Positions 1 through 6,812 of a stretch of 11,983 nucleotides of DNA are shown one piece after another (position 1 is the first letter of the stretch; each line of letters starts with the position of its first letter). Below the pieces are notes generated by a model that made no database searches, was not told the DNA's origin, and saw nothing but the letters and a program-made list of their open reading frames with translations. The DNA comes from Phycisphaerae bacterium. Its GTDB lineage: Bacteria; Planctomycetota; Phycisphaerae; UBA1845; Fen-1342. The position numbers and the translations under genes are program-made. The DNA lies in NCBI GenBank assembly GCA_022842805.1, contig JALHOX010000094.1, forward strand, positions 1 to 11,983. Direction: 5' to 3'.

Positions 1-2
1 CC

Positions 3-686
3 GGCGTCGACACGCTGCTCTTCGTCGACAACATCTTCCGCTTCACCCAGGCCGGCTCGGAAGTGTCGGCGCTGCTGGGCCGCATGCCCTCGGCGGTCGG
101 TTATCAGCCGACCCTCGCCACCGAAATGGGCGAACTGCAAGAGCGCATTACGTCGACTAAGAGCGGCGCCATCACCTCGGTGCAGGCCGTCTACGTTCCT
201 GCCGACGACCTGACCGACCCCGCGCCCGCCACGACCTTCACCCACTTGGATGCGTTCATCGTTCTCGAGCGTGCCATCGCCGAAAAGGGCATCTATCCCG
301 CGATCGACCCGCTCTCCTCCAGCTCGCGAATTCTGGAGCCCGGCGTCGTCGGCCACGAGCACTACGCCGTCGCGCGCCAGGTGCAGCGCATCCTGCAGCG
401 CTATAAGAGCCTGCAGGACATCATCGCCATTCTCGGTGTCGAAGAACTGAGCGAAGAAGACAAGCTGATCGTCGGCCGCGCCCGCAAGATCGAGCGTTTC
501 TTCAGCCAGCCCTTCTTCGTCGCCGAGCAGTTCACCGGCTTCAAGGGCAACTACACCAGCAAGGCCGACACGATCCGCAGCTTCAAGGAGCTCTGCGAAG
601 GCAAGTGGGACCACCTGCCGGAGCAGGCCTTCATGTACGTCGGCAAGATCGAAGAAGCCGCCGAGAAGGCCGAAAAGATGAAGTAG
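3..686 (+). CDS. atpD: F1F0 ATP synthase subunit beta, C-terminal part (5' truncated by window edge)
   Basis: This is the catalytic beta subunit of the membrane-bound F-type ATP synthase, which makes or hydrolyses ATP in the cytoplasmic F1 head. The reading frame is open from base 3, so the gene starts upstream of the window. About 227 residues are visible, roughly half of a typical beta subunit of about 460 to 480. Visible signatures are the Walker B strand (LLFVDNIFRFTQAG), the GRMPSAVGYQPTLATEMG segment, the ERITSTKSGAITSVQAVYVPADDLTDPAPATTF stretch, the DELSEED-like segment (here EELSEEDK) and the C-terminal DHLPEQAFMYVG motif. The usual PLDSTSR-like segment reads PLSSSSR here, a mild variation. 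The P-loop lies outside the window. The gene ends with TAG at 684-686 and is followed by terminator-like hairpins. No atpC (epsilon) gene follows, although that is the common arrangement. Identification is certain. Confidence 0.98.
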   Translation, partial: GVDTLLFVDNIFRFTQAGSEVSALLGRMPSAVGYQPTLATEMGELQERITSTKSGAITSVQAVYVPADDLTDPAPATTFTHLDAFIVLERAIAEKGIYPAIDPLSSSSRILEPGVVGHEHYAVARQVQRILQRYKSLQDIIAILGVEELSEEDKLIVGRARKIERFFSQPFFVAEQFTGFKGNYTSKADTIRSFKELCEGKWDHLPEQAFMYVGKIEEAAEKAEKMK

Positions 687-721
687 CCGCTCCACAAAGC
701 GGCGGCCTGCCCCGCGGCAGG
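686..721 (+). terminator. Two small hairpins directly after atpD
   Basis: Two perfect 6-bp stems stand back to back just after the atpD stop: GCCGCT/AGCGGC (686-691 with 698-703) and CCTGCC/GGCAGG (706-711 with 716-721, tetraloop CCGC). Neither is followed by a T-run. They may be RNA 3'-end or attenuating structures, not classical terminators. Confidence 0.35.
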
Positions 722-737
722 TCTACGAGCATTCGTC

Positions 738-779
738 AGGGCACGTCGCGATTCGTCGCGCCGTGCCCTTTCTGCTTTC
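738..779 (+). terminator. Probable rho-independent terminator of the atp operon
   Basis: An 8-bp perfect stem AGGGCACG/CGTGCCCT (738-745 with 762-769) encloses a second possible 4-bp stem CGCG/CGCG (747-750 with 757-760). It is followed by the pyrimidine-rich, T-rich tail TTTCTGCTTTC. Its position 50 bp after atpD fits the 3' end of the atp operon. The T-tract is interrupted, so termination strength is uncertain. Confidence 0.55.
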
Positions 780-804
780 GAGCTCCGGCGCTCGTCGCAA
801 ACGC

Positions 805-820
805 TGTTTCACGTGAAACA
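805..820. promoter_or_regulatory. parS: parS centromere site (ParB binding palindrome)
   Basis: The sequence TGTTTCACGTGAAACA is a perfect 16-bp palindrome identical to the widely conserved chromosomal parS consensus bound by ParB/Spo0J. ParB loads there and spreads to build the partition complex that ParA/Soj and SMC act on to segregate the origin region. The site lies in the non-coding spacer between atpD and the esterase gene. Outer arms CGCAAA (796-801) and TTTGCG (823-828) extend the dyad with a one-base asymmetry. No parA or parB gene is in the window. A chance exact match to a 16-bp consensus in 12 kb is very unlikely. Function is inferred from the match alone. Confidence 0.88.
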
Positions 821-981
821 CATTTGCGCACGCAAAAGCCGTGCCGTGCGATGGCCTAACCGCCAACAGAATCCGCTCAGAGGCCGCATACGGCGCGCTT
901 GGTCGTAGGGCCCAGCCCGTAGAATTCTCGGGATTGATCGCCGTCGGGACGGCGCCGTCGCAAACTGGCCGCGGAGTGTGA

Positions 982-2976
982 GTGGTGTGCAGACTCTTTG
1001 CCTTCGTCGTGTTCGTTTCAATCGCCGCGGCGGCGCACGACGCATCGCCGCCGCCGACTGGTGAATCGCTTCGTCTGCCGCAAATCTTCGGCAGCGGCAT
1101 GGTCTTGCAGCGCGATCAGGAGGTTCCGGTGTGGGGCTGGGCCGCGCCGGCTGCACGCGTATCCGTCCGTTTTGGCGAGGCGGCGGTCGAGGGAGTCGCC
1201 GATGGGGGCGGCAGATGGTCGGTGCGTCTGCCGCCGATGGCCGCGAGCGCCACGCCGCGGATCATGACGATTGAGTCGGGCAAGACGATCGAGCTGCGCG
1301 ATGTTCTGGTGGGCGAGGTCTGGCTCTGCTCCGGGCAATCGAACATGCAATGGTCGCTCGCGCCGGGGTTCGTCGGTTCGGGCGTGCGCGACGGGGCGGC
1401 GGAAGCATCGGCGGCGAACTATCCGCTCATCCGGTTCTTCAGCGTGAAGTGCGAACTCGCCGCCCGGCCGAAGGATGATTGCAACGGCGAATGGAAGGTC
1501 TGTTCGCCGGAGACGATCGGGCCCTTCAGCGCGGTGGGCTACTTCTTTGGGCGCGAGCTGCATCGCGAGCTTGGTGTGCCGATCGGGCTGATCGGCTCTT
1601 CATGGGGCGGCACGCCCGCCGAGGCCTGGACCAGCACGGAAACGATCCGGAAATTCCCCGAGTTCGACAGCGCTCGCGATGACGTCGAGCGCTACGGCGA
1701 CGACCCCGCCGCCGCGCGCGCTGCGCACGAAAAGGACATGAGCGAGTGGCTGGCGCAGGTTGACCGTCGTGACGCCGGCATTTCGCAGCATTGGGCCGAC
1801 GCGGCGTTCGACGACGAGCAGTGGAAGACCGTTGCAGTGCCCGGTCCGCTCGTGGTGGATGGCCTCGACACGTTCGACGGCGTCGTGTGGCTCCGCGAGC
1901 GCTTCGCCGTGGCGGGCGAATGTGCCGGGAGGGCGGCGCAATTGTCCCTGGGGCCGATCGACGACATGGATCGCACCTTTGTGAACGGCGTGCAGGTGGG
2001 AACGACGGAGTTGGTCGGGCTTTCGCAGACCGCACGAACGTACGCGATTCCGAAAGGTGTGTTGCGCGCGGGCGAAAACACGCTCGCCATTCGTGTGATC
2101 GATAATTTTGGGTTGGCCGGATTGCTCGGGAAGCCGGAGGTGATGAAGCTGAGTTTTGGCGACGGGGCATCCGCGCCGCAGCCGATCGGCCTGGCCGGCG
2201 AGTGGCGTTGTCGACGCAGCGTAGCGTTGTCCGAACTGCCGCCCCTTCCGCGCGTGCGCGGTCTGGCGCCATCCAAACCCTCCGCGATCTACAACGCGAT
2301 GATCCGACCGCTCATGCCCTTCGGCATCCGCGGCGCGGTCTGGTATCAGGGCGAATCGAATCGCACACGGGCGGCGCAATATCGAGAGCTGTTCCCGGCG
2401 CTAATCGCCGACTGGCGGGCGGATTGGGGGCAGGGCGACTTTCCGTTTTACTTCGTGCAGATCGCGCCGTTTGGCTACGTCGACGACGGCGGCGAGGCGG
2501 CACTGCTGCGCGAGGCTCAGTTGCTGACGCTGCGCCGGACATCGAATGTCGGCATGGCGGTCACGATGGACATCGGCGACCCGCGCGATATCCACCCCGC
2601 GAACAAGCAGGAAGTCGGCCGGCGCCTCGCGCTCTGGGCGCTCTCGAAAACCTACGGCAAGCCGGGGGTCGCGTTCAGCGGCCCGCTCTACCGCTCGATG
2701 AAAATCGAAGGCGACGCCATTCGCATTGCGTTCGACTATGCCGAGAGCGGTCTGGCGACGCGCGACAAAAAGCCCCCGACCCATTTCACGATCGCCGGAA
2801 GCGATCGGAAGTTTGTGACCGCAAAAGCGACGATCGAAGGCGAGACGATCGTGGTGCGCGGCGACGGCGTCGCGAATCCGGTGAGCGTGCGCTACGGCTG
2901 GGGCGCGGCCGATGAGCCGAATCTCTGCAACGGCGCCGGATTGCCGGCGTCGTCGTTTCGGACGGATGATTGGTAG
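982..2976 (+). CDS. Secreted sialate O-acetylesterase-type (SASA family, SGNH-like) esterase
   Basis: This is a probable exported carbohydrate esterase that removes O-acetyl groups from sialic acid or other acetylated glycans. The 664-residue product starts with a signal peptide: a short VCRLF basic region, a hydrophobic core at about 5-18, and an Ala-rich cleavage region before HDASPPP. An N-terminal beta-rich region (LPQIFGSGMVLQRDQEVPVWGWA, about 32-110) precedes the catalytic core. The nucleophile block CSGQSNMQW contains the likely catalytic Ser120. GSSWGGTPAEAW lies near 205-215, QGESN at 456-460, and DIHPANK has the likely Asp536 and His538. An insert at about 265-400 (HWADAAFDDEQW, then FVNGVQVG) looks like a galactose-binding-type beta sandwich, as in related planctomycete enzymes. 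The start is GTG at 982, or GTG at 985, behind GGAG at 973-976; an in-frame TGA at 979 rules out earlier starts. A weak promoter-like TTGGTC/TAGAAT pair (899 and 920, 15-bp spacer) lies upstream. Substrate specificity cannot be read from the sequence. Confidence 0.9.
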   Translation: MVCRLFAFVVFVSIAAAAHDASPPPTGESLRLPQIFGSGMVLQRDQEVPVWGWAAPAARVSVRFGEAAVEGVADGGGRWSVRLPPMAASATPRIMTIESGKTIELRDVLVGEVWLCSGQSNMQWSLAPGFVGSGVRDGAAEASAANYPLIRFFSVKCELAARPKDDCNGEWKVCSPETIGPFSAVGYFFGRELHRELGVPIGLIGSSWGGTPAEAWTSTETIRKFPEFDSARDDVERYGDDPAAARAAHEKDMSEWLAQVDRRDAGISQHWADAAFDDEQWKTVAVPGPLVVDGLDTFDGVVWLRERFAVAGECAGRAAQLSLGPIDDMDRTFVNGVQVGTTELVGLSQTARTYAIPKGVLRAGENTLAIRVIDNFGLAGLLGKPEVMKLSFGDGASAPQPIGLAGEWRCRRSVALSELPPLPRVRGLAPSKPSAIYNAMIRPLMPFGIRGAVWYQGESNRTRAAQYRELFPALIADWRADWGQGDFPFYFVQIAPFGYVDDGGEAALLREAQLLTLRRTSNVGMAVTMDIGDPRDIHPANKQEVGRRLALWALSKTYGKPGVAFSGPLYRSMKIEGDAIRIAFDYAESGLATRDKKPPTHFTIAGSDRKFVTAKATIEGETIVVRGDGVANPVSVRYGWGAADEPNLCNGAGLPASSFRTDDW

Positions 2977-3016
2977 GACGGGCGTCGGGGGACGCGGTTC
3001 AGCCGATCAGACCGCC

Positions 3017-4111
3017 CTACAGCAAACGCCGCGCAATCGTCGTCGGCAAGCTTTCGAGCCACTCCAGCGTCTCCGGCGATTCGCGGAAGCCGAGGCGTTG
3101 GACGCAGGGCAGGTTGAAGAAGTCGTAGGGCACGTAGGGCGAATACTCGAGCATCGAGCAGACGACGTCGCTGAACATCACGATCAGCTTCTGCTTTTCC
3201 AGCGGGTCGCCCGGCGCGGGCAGCTTGTGGTGCGAGGCGACCAGGTCAGGCAACGGGTCGGGCAGGTGCCAGGCCTCGGCCAATCGCAGGCCGAGGTGTT
3301 CGTGCCAACGCTCGGCGACGGCGGCGAAGATCGGGCGGGTGAGCTTCTTGCCCGTCTTCGTCTGATAGTCGTGCAGGACGCGCAGCAACACCATCATCCC
3401 GATGTCGTGCAGCAAGCCCGCAAGATAGGCGTCGTCTTCGGGAACGCCGACGCGCTGCGCCGTCTCCGAGCAGATCGCGGCGGAGGCCGAGGCGCAGCGC
3501 CACAACTGCGTGCCGACGGTCTGGCTGCCGCTGCCGGGGCGGATCACGATCGATTTCATGGTCGCGCTGACGACGATGGCCCGCACGCGGCGCACGCCCA
3601 GTCGCGGAAAGGCTTGTTGCAATCGCTGCACGCGCTGCAAGGCGCGAAACGCGGCCGAGTTCACGACGCGCAGGATTTCGGCGGTCAGCACAGGGTCGCG
3701 CTCGGCGGCCTTGGCGGCCTCGACGAAGTTCACATCGCGCTTTTCCAGCAGGCGAAGCACGTTTTGCGCCACGTCCGGAAGCTGAGGCAGCTCGATATCC
3801 GGCTCGTCGAGGACTTTGCCCAGTTCGCCATACAGGTCGGCGTCGATCGCCCGCAGACCCTGCGTGGCCGAGCCGGGCGTCAACACGCCCTCCTCGCGCG
3901 GCGTCCACCAGCCGGCGCTGTTCGACTGCATCGCCTGTTCGATCTGGGTCTGGTCGGAGGACGAGATCGGCGTGGGGGCGTCCGAGTATCCATCGGGAGC
4001 CGTGGGGGCGGATGGAAGTGCCGGCCCGGTCGCGACGCCCTCGGGGCGCTCCGAGACCGCGGAATTGCCTGAGTTTCCTGAGAAAACGCGCTTCAACCAA
4101 CCGCCGAGCAT
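3017..4111 (-). CDS. HDOD domain-containing protein (probable signalling/regulatory)
   Basis: The 364-residue protein has a Pro/Ser-rich, probably disordered N-terminal region (about 12-60), a linker, and an HDOD domain from about residue 107 (ELPQLPDVAQNVLRLLE) to about 310. HDOD is an HD-superfamily variant found in bacterial signalling proteins and usually lacks hydrolase activity. Typical features are RDPVLTAEILRVVNSA and LGVRRVRAIVVS. This member keeps an HD dyad (LAGLLHDIGMMVLL, His235-Asp236) and a downstream HEHLG and SHH, so residual metal binding is conceivable. There is no transmembrane segment, so the protein is likely cytoplasmic. The start ATG at 4109-4111 has GGGAG six bases upstream on the minus strand. 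The gene converges on the esterase gene with only 40 bp between stops and diverges from the PaaC-like gene. No effector or cyclic-nucleotide domain is attached. The family call is firm; the function is unknown. Confidence 0.9.
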   Translation of the reverse strand: MLGGWLKRVFSGNSGNSAVSERPEGVATGPALPSAPTAPDGYSDAPTPISSSDQTQIEQAMQSNSAGWWTPREEGVLTPGSATQGLRAIDADLYGELGKVLDEPDIELPQLPDVAQNVLRLLEKRDVNFVEAAKAAERDPVLTAEILRVVNSAAFRALQRVQRLQQAFPRLGVRRVRAIVVSATMKSIVIRPGSGSQTVGTQLWRCASASAAICSETAQRVGVPEDDAYLAGLLHDIGMMVLLRVLHDYQTKTGKKLTRPIFAAVAERWHEHLGLRLAEAWHLPDPLPDLVASHHKLPAPGDPLEKQKLIVMFSDVVCSMLEYSPYVPYDFFNLPCVQRLGFRESPETLEWLESLPTTIARRLL

Positions 4112-4297
4112 ATCGGACTCCCGCTGGGGATGCGGCTACATACCTCATTGCCATCGGTGCGATCGTCGGCGGACTGGACTAAAGCGGACGCCGCGCTCCG
4201 CGGCTTCATGGCGGAGACGGCACGGGCTGCGCGGCGCCGGACTATTCGGCGACGTTATCATGCCGCATCGCAGCGACAGGAACAGTGGAGAGATCTC
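4112..4297. other. Divergent intergenic spacer, HDOD gene (-) / PaaC-like gene (+)
   Basis: This 186-bp spacer must hold both promoters. Apart from the two Shine-Dalgarno sequences at its ends, I see no convincing -35/-10 pair or operator palindrome. The plus-strand frame is open back to an ATG at 4130, but that extension (Arg/Ala-rich, RRRTIRRRYH) looks like non-coding sequence. Confidence 0.4.
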
Positions 4298-5077
4298 ATG
4301 GACCCGCTCTCGAGCGATCTGCGATCGGCGCTCGTCGATCTTCTTCTCAGCCTCGCCGACGACAAGTTTTTCCTCGGGTGTCGCAACAGCGACTGGACCG
4401 GCTTGGGCCCGATGATCGAGGAAGACATCGCCTTCTCCGCGCTCGCGCAAGACGACATCGCCCACGCCAAAGCGATCTACGAGTTCACCGCCGAGCTGAC
4501 CGGCGACGACGCGAATCGCCTGGCGTTTGGCCGCACGGCGGGCGAGTATCGCTGTGCCCAGATCGTCGAGTTGCCGGACGAGTTTGATTGGGCCTTCGCC
4601 ATCGTGCGACAGTGCTTCTGCGATCATTTCGACGAACTGCGGATCCAGCGGCTGGCCAAATCAAACGTCAAGCCGCTGGCCGAGCTGGCCGACCGCATGT
4701 TGGCGGAAGAGCGGCTGGCGATGGGACACAGCGATTCGTGGGTGGTGCGTCTGGCGCGCGGGACCGAAGAGTCGCGCGGACGCGTATCCAAAGCGTTGGC
4801 ACAGCTCGCGCCGCGCGCCGGCGAGCTCTTTGAGCCGACCGCGGGACTGGCGGCACTGGAGCAGGCCGGCGTCTATCCGCCGCTGAAGCATGGCATGTTC
4901 GAAGTCTGGTCGATTCGGGTGGAGGAACTGCTGCAGCGCGCCAATCTCTCGGCCGAATTCGTCGTGCCGGGCGGCGGCTTCCGCGGCGGGCGCGCGGGTG
5001 TGCACAGCGAGTACTTTGCTCCGTGGCTGACGGAGATCAGCGAGGTCTATCGCGTTGAGCCCAACGCGCAGTGGTGA
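4298..5077 (+). CDS. Orphan PaaC-like protein (phenylacetate-CoA epoxidase subunit family, ferritin fold)
   Basis: The 259-residue product resembles PaaC (PaaI), the structural partner of the diiron subunit PaaA in the phenylacetyl-CoA epoxidase. E. coli PaaC, recalled from memory, is about 248 residues. Matching blocks are FFLGCRNSDWTG..PMIEEDIAFSALAQDDIAHA (24-57), LAFGRTAGEYRCAQIVELP (75-93), the IVRQCFCDHFDELRIQRL helix (102-119), AEERLAMGHSDSWVVRLARGTEES (136-159), and the C-terminal GFRGGRAGVHSEYFAPWLTEI..VYRVEPNAQW, which closely parallels the PaaC C-terminus. The start ATG at 4298 has GGAG with a 7-base spacer; the longer in-frame ORF from 4130 lacks such support. None of paaA, B, D, E or other phenylacetate genes is nearby, so a role in phenylacetate breakdown is doubtful. 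A DxxH (Asp53..His56) occurs where E. coli PaaC reads LLGQ, which leaves metal binding open. SMUG1 follows 66 bp downstream on the same strand. Confidence 0.82.
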   Translation: MDPLSSDLRSALVDLLLSLADDKFFLGCRNSDWTGLGPMIEEDIAFSALAQDDIAHAKAIYEFTAELTGDDANRLAFGRTAGEYRCAQIVELPDEFDWAFAIVRQCFCDHFDELRIQRLAKSNVKPLAELADRMLAEERLAMGHSDSWVVRLARGTEESRGRVSKALAQLAPRAGELFEPTAGLAALEQAGVYPPLKHGMFEVWSIRVEELLQRANLSAEFVVPGGGFRGGRAGVHSEYFAPWLTEISEVYRVEPNAQW

Positions 5078-5143
5078 GACTCTCGCGGATTGTGCGGAAG
5101 CGGCAGGGGCCGATGCATCGATCCAGATCGTGGTGGAATCGAC

Positions 5144-6019
5144 TTGGCTAAGCCCTGCGACAACGCGGATCGGTCCGGCCGCGTCGAGGCGCTCGTCGCG
5201 CTTTATGGCGATCTGCGCGATCGCCTGAAGCCGCTGCGGTTTGCGCCGCCCGTGGCGCACGTCTATCACACCCTCGACTATGCCTTTGCTCCGTTTGAGC
5301 AATATCTGCGGCGCTACGCGGTCCGCGGTGCGTCGGCGCTGTTGCTGGGCATGAATCCCGGGCCGTGGGGAATGGTGCAGACGGGCGTGCCGTTCGGCGA
5401 TGTGCAGTCGGTCGGCGGATGGCTCGCGATCGACGCTGCCGCGCGGCCGCCGATGCAGCAGCATCCGCAGCGGCCGATCCTGGGGTTGGCGTGCCCGCGG
5501 GTGGAGGTCAGCGGGCAGCGCATCTGGGGTTGGGCGCAGGGCCGCTTTGGTTCGACGGCGGCGTTCTTCGAGCGTTTCTTCGTACTCAACTATTGCCCGC
5601 TTGCGTGGCTGTCGCAGAGCGGAGCGAACCTGACTCCCGACAAGCTGCCGGTGAATGAGCGACTGGCCGTGGAGCACGCTTGCGACGCAGCTCTGCGACA
5701 GGCGGTGCAGATTCTCGCGCCGCGCTGGCTGATCGGAGTGGGCAAGTATGCCGAGCAGCGCGCCAGGGCGGCCCTGAGCATGCGCGCGGATGGCACACCG
5801 CCGGATGATGATCAGCGATTGCCGCAAATCAGCACAATTCTCCACCCCAGCCCGGCCAGCCCGGCGGCCAATCGCGGCTGGGCGGAGCAGGCGGAGCGGC
5901 AACTCGCGGCGATCGGGATTGATCTGCAGAGCGGCGCAAGCGAGTCGGCGGCCGTGAAGACGGCGCCGATTGCGAAGCGCCGCGAAAAGCAGTCACGCGC
6001 GGCGGCGAAGCGCGCGTGA
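5144..6019 (+). CDS. SMUG1-type uracil-DNA glycosylase
   Basis: This is a base-excision repair enzyme that removes uracil, and in the animal family also 5-hydroxymethyluracil and related oxidised pyrimidines, from DNA. The 291-residue protein aligns well with remembered animal SMUG1. HVYHTLDYAFAPFEQYLRRY (39-58) leads into motif 1, LLLGMNPGPWGMVQTGVPFGDV, with the catalytic-position Asn71. GLACPRVEVSGQRIWGW and NYCPLAWLSQSGANLTPDKLP follow. Motif 2, ILHPSPASPAANRGW, carries the expected His234. The C-terminus adds a basic tail of about 25 residues (AKRREKQSRAAAKRA), possibly a DNA-contacting extension. I prefer TTG at 5144, preceded by GGTGGA with a 6-base spacer. An in-frame TTG at 5090 would give 309 residues and sit 12 bp after the PaaC-like stop. 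No in-frame ATG exists before motif 1. The gene is probably co-transcribed with the PaaC-like gene. Confidence 0.92.
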   Translation: MAKPCDNADRSGRVEALVALYGDLRDRLKPLRFAPPVAHVYHTLDYAFAPFEQYLRRYAVRGASALLLGMNPGPWGMVQTGVPFGDVQSVGGWLAIDAAARPPMQQHPQRPILGLACPRVEVSGQRIWGWAQGRFGSTAAFFERFFVLNYCPLAWLSQSGANLTPDKLPVNERLAVEHACDAALRQAVQILAPRWLIGVGKYAEQRARAALSMRADGTPPDDDQRLPQISTILHPSPASPAANRGWAEQAERQLAAIGIDLQSGASESAAVKTAPIAKRREKQSRAAAKRA

Positions 6020-6033
6020 TGGCTTATTGAGCG

Positions 6034-6054
6034 CGGGCCGGCGGGCGCGGCCCG
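6034..6054. terminator. GC-rich hairpin between convergent SMUG1 and YdeI-family genes
   Basis: A perfect 6-bp stem CGGGCC/GGCCCG (6034-6039 with 6049-6054) with a 9-base loop sits in the 45-bp gap between two convergent stop codons. There is no T-run on either side. It could serve as a bidirectional 3'-end structure. Confidence 0.35.
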
Positions 6055-6064
6055 ATCGCGCGCC

Positions 6065-6688
6065 TTAGCACCGCTCATACTTCCAGTTTCGCGACTTGCC
6101 CTCCGCGATCCACTCCAGCGCCGTCGCCAGCCGGCGTTCGCGCGTCGCCTCGGTCTTCGCTTCGTTCAGCCACTCGATGTACTCACGCTGCTTCGACGGG
6201 CTGAACGCCCGGAAGTGAGTCGCGGCGGCTTTATTTCGCCGCAGCGCGGTCGCGAAGTCTTCCGGAATCGACAGCGGCGCCTTCGGCGGCGATTTCGTCT
6301 TGGGCGTTTTCACGCCCGCGTCGTTGAGCTTGGCCGCCTTCTTCACATACGCGATCAGCTTGGTCCGCGAAGGCAGATCCTCGATCCGCGTGATCTTCCC
6401 AAATTCGCCCATGCCGCGTCGCTCGCTCTGCGGCTTGGGAACGGGTGTGCCGACGACGAGGTCGTGCTTCCAAAAGCCGAAACTGCAATGCTGCTTAAAC
6501 GCCGCCATGCCGCAGATCAGCCCCTTGTACTCAAACGACGGCATCCGCCACTTGAGGTTTTCCTCGATCGCGGGACACGCTTCGTGGACGAGTTCGCGCA
6601 GGTAGGTCAGGATGGGTCGGGCGAAATCGGCGGACCGCGCGATATACGCGTCGATTCGCGGATCACGAGCGGGCGAGATGGGTTTCAT
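6065..6688 (-). CDS. YdeI/OmpD-associated-like family protein (DUF1801 + C-terminal OmdA-like region)
   Basis: The 207-residue soluble protein has two parts. Residues about 20-115 form a DUF1801 (YdhG-like) domain, seen as ILTYLRELVHEACPAIEENLKWRMPSFEYKG, then ICGMAAFKQHCSFGFWK, then MGEFGKITRIEDLPS. Residues about 140-200 resemble the bacteriocin-protection YdeI/OmpD-associated C-terminal region (IPEDFATALRRNKAAATHFRAFSPSKQREYIEWLNEAKTEATRERRLATALEWIAEGK). The linker is Lys/Pro-rich (KTPKTKSPPKAP). The biochemical role of the family is not established; some members are linked to stress or peptide resistance. The start ATG is at 6686-6688 and no strong Shine-Dalgarno sequence is visible, so the start is only moderately sure. 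The gene is transcribed alone: convergent with SMUG1 and divergent from tRNA-Lys. Confidence 0.88.
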   Translation of the reverse strand: MKPISPARDPRIDAYIARSADFARPILTYLRELVHEACPAIEENLKWRMPSFEYKGLICGMAAFKQHCSFGFWKHDLVVGTPVPKPQSERRGMGEFGKITRIEDLPSRTKLIAYVKKAAKLNDAGVKTPKTKSPPKAPLSIPEDFATALRRNKAAATHFRAFSPSKQREYIEWLNEAKTEATRERRLATALEWIAEGKSRNWKYERC

Positions 6689-6781
6689 GCGATTCGGAGC
6701 TTAATGCGTTGCGGAGAAAATCAGAACGGCGAACGCGCAGGAGGCCGCAATCTTCGCCTACGCGCCCGCCCCGCACGAACG

Positions 6782-6787
6782 TATAAT
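6782..6787 (+). promoter_or_regulatory. Consensus -10 box (TATAAT) of the tRNA-Lys promoter
   Basis: A perfect TATAAT occurs 25 bases before the mature tRNA-Lys 5' end, placing a transcription start near 6794 and leaving a leader of roughly 19 nt. I do not see a good TTGACA at the expected distance, so the -35 contact is weak or absent. Confidence 0.6.
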
Positions 6788-6812
6788 CGCTCGCGAATGT
6801 CGGGGTTGCTAC

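Noticed and set aside
2982..2995. GCGTC/GACGC hairpin between the convergent esterase and HDOD genes
   Set aside because: Only a 5-bp stem with no T-run; expected by chance in GC-rich sequence.
2912..4072. 386-residue plus-strand ORF opposite the HDOD gene
   Set aside because: It is the antisense shadow of the HDOD gene: low-complexity Arg/Gln/Gly/Ala composition and no domain, while the minus frame has clear HDOD motifs and a good Shine-Dalgarno sequence.
4130..4297. N-terminal extension of the PaaC-like protein from ATG 4130
   Set aside because: The added 56 residues are Arg/Ala-rich and unlike the family, whereas ATG 4298 has a strong GGAG Shine-Dalgarno sequence and gives the family's usual length.
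4661..5902. 413-residue minus-strand ORF across the PaaC-like and SMUG1 genes
   Set aside because: It spans two well-supported plus-strand genes and has Arg-rich, motif-free composition typical of antisense frames in GC-rich DNA.
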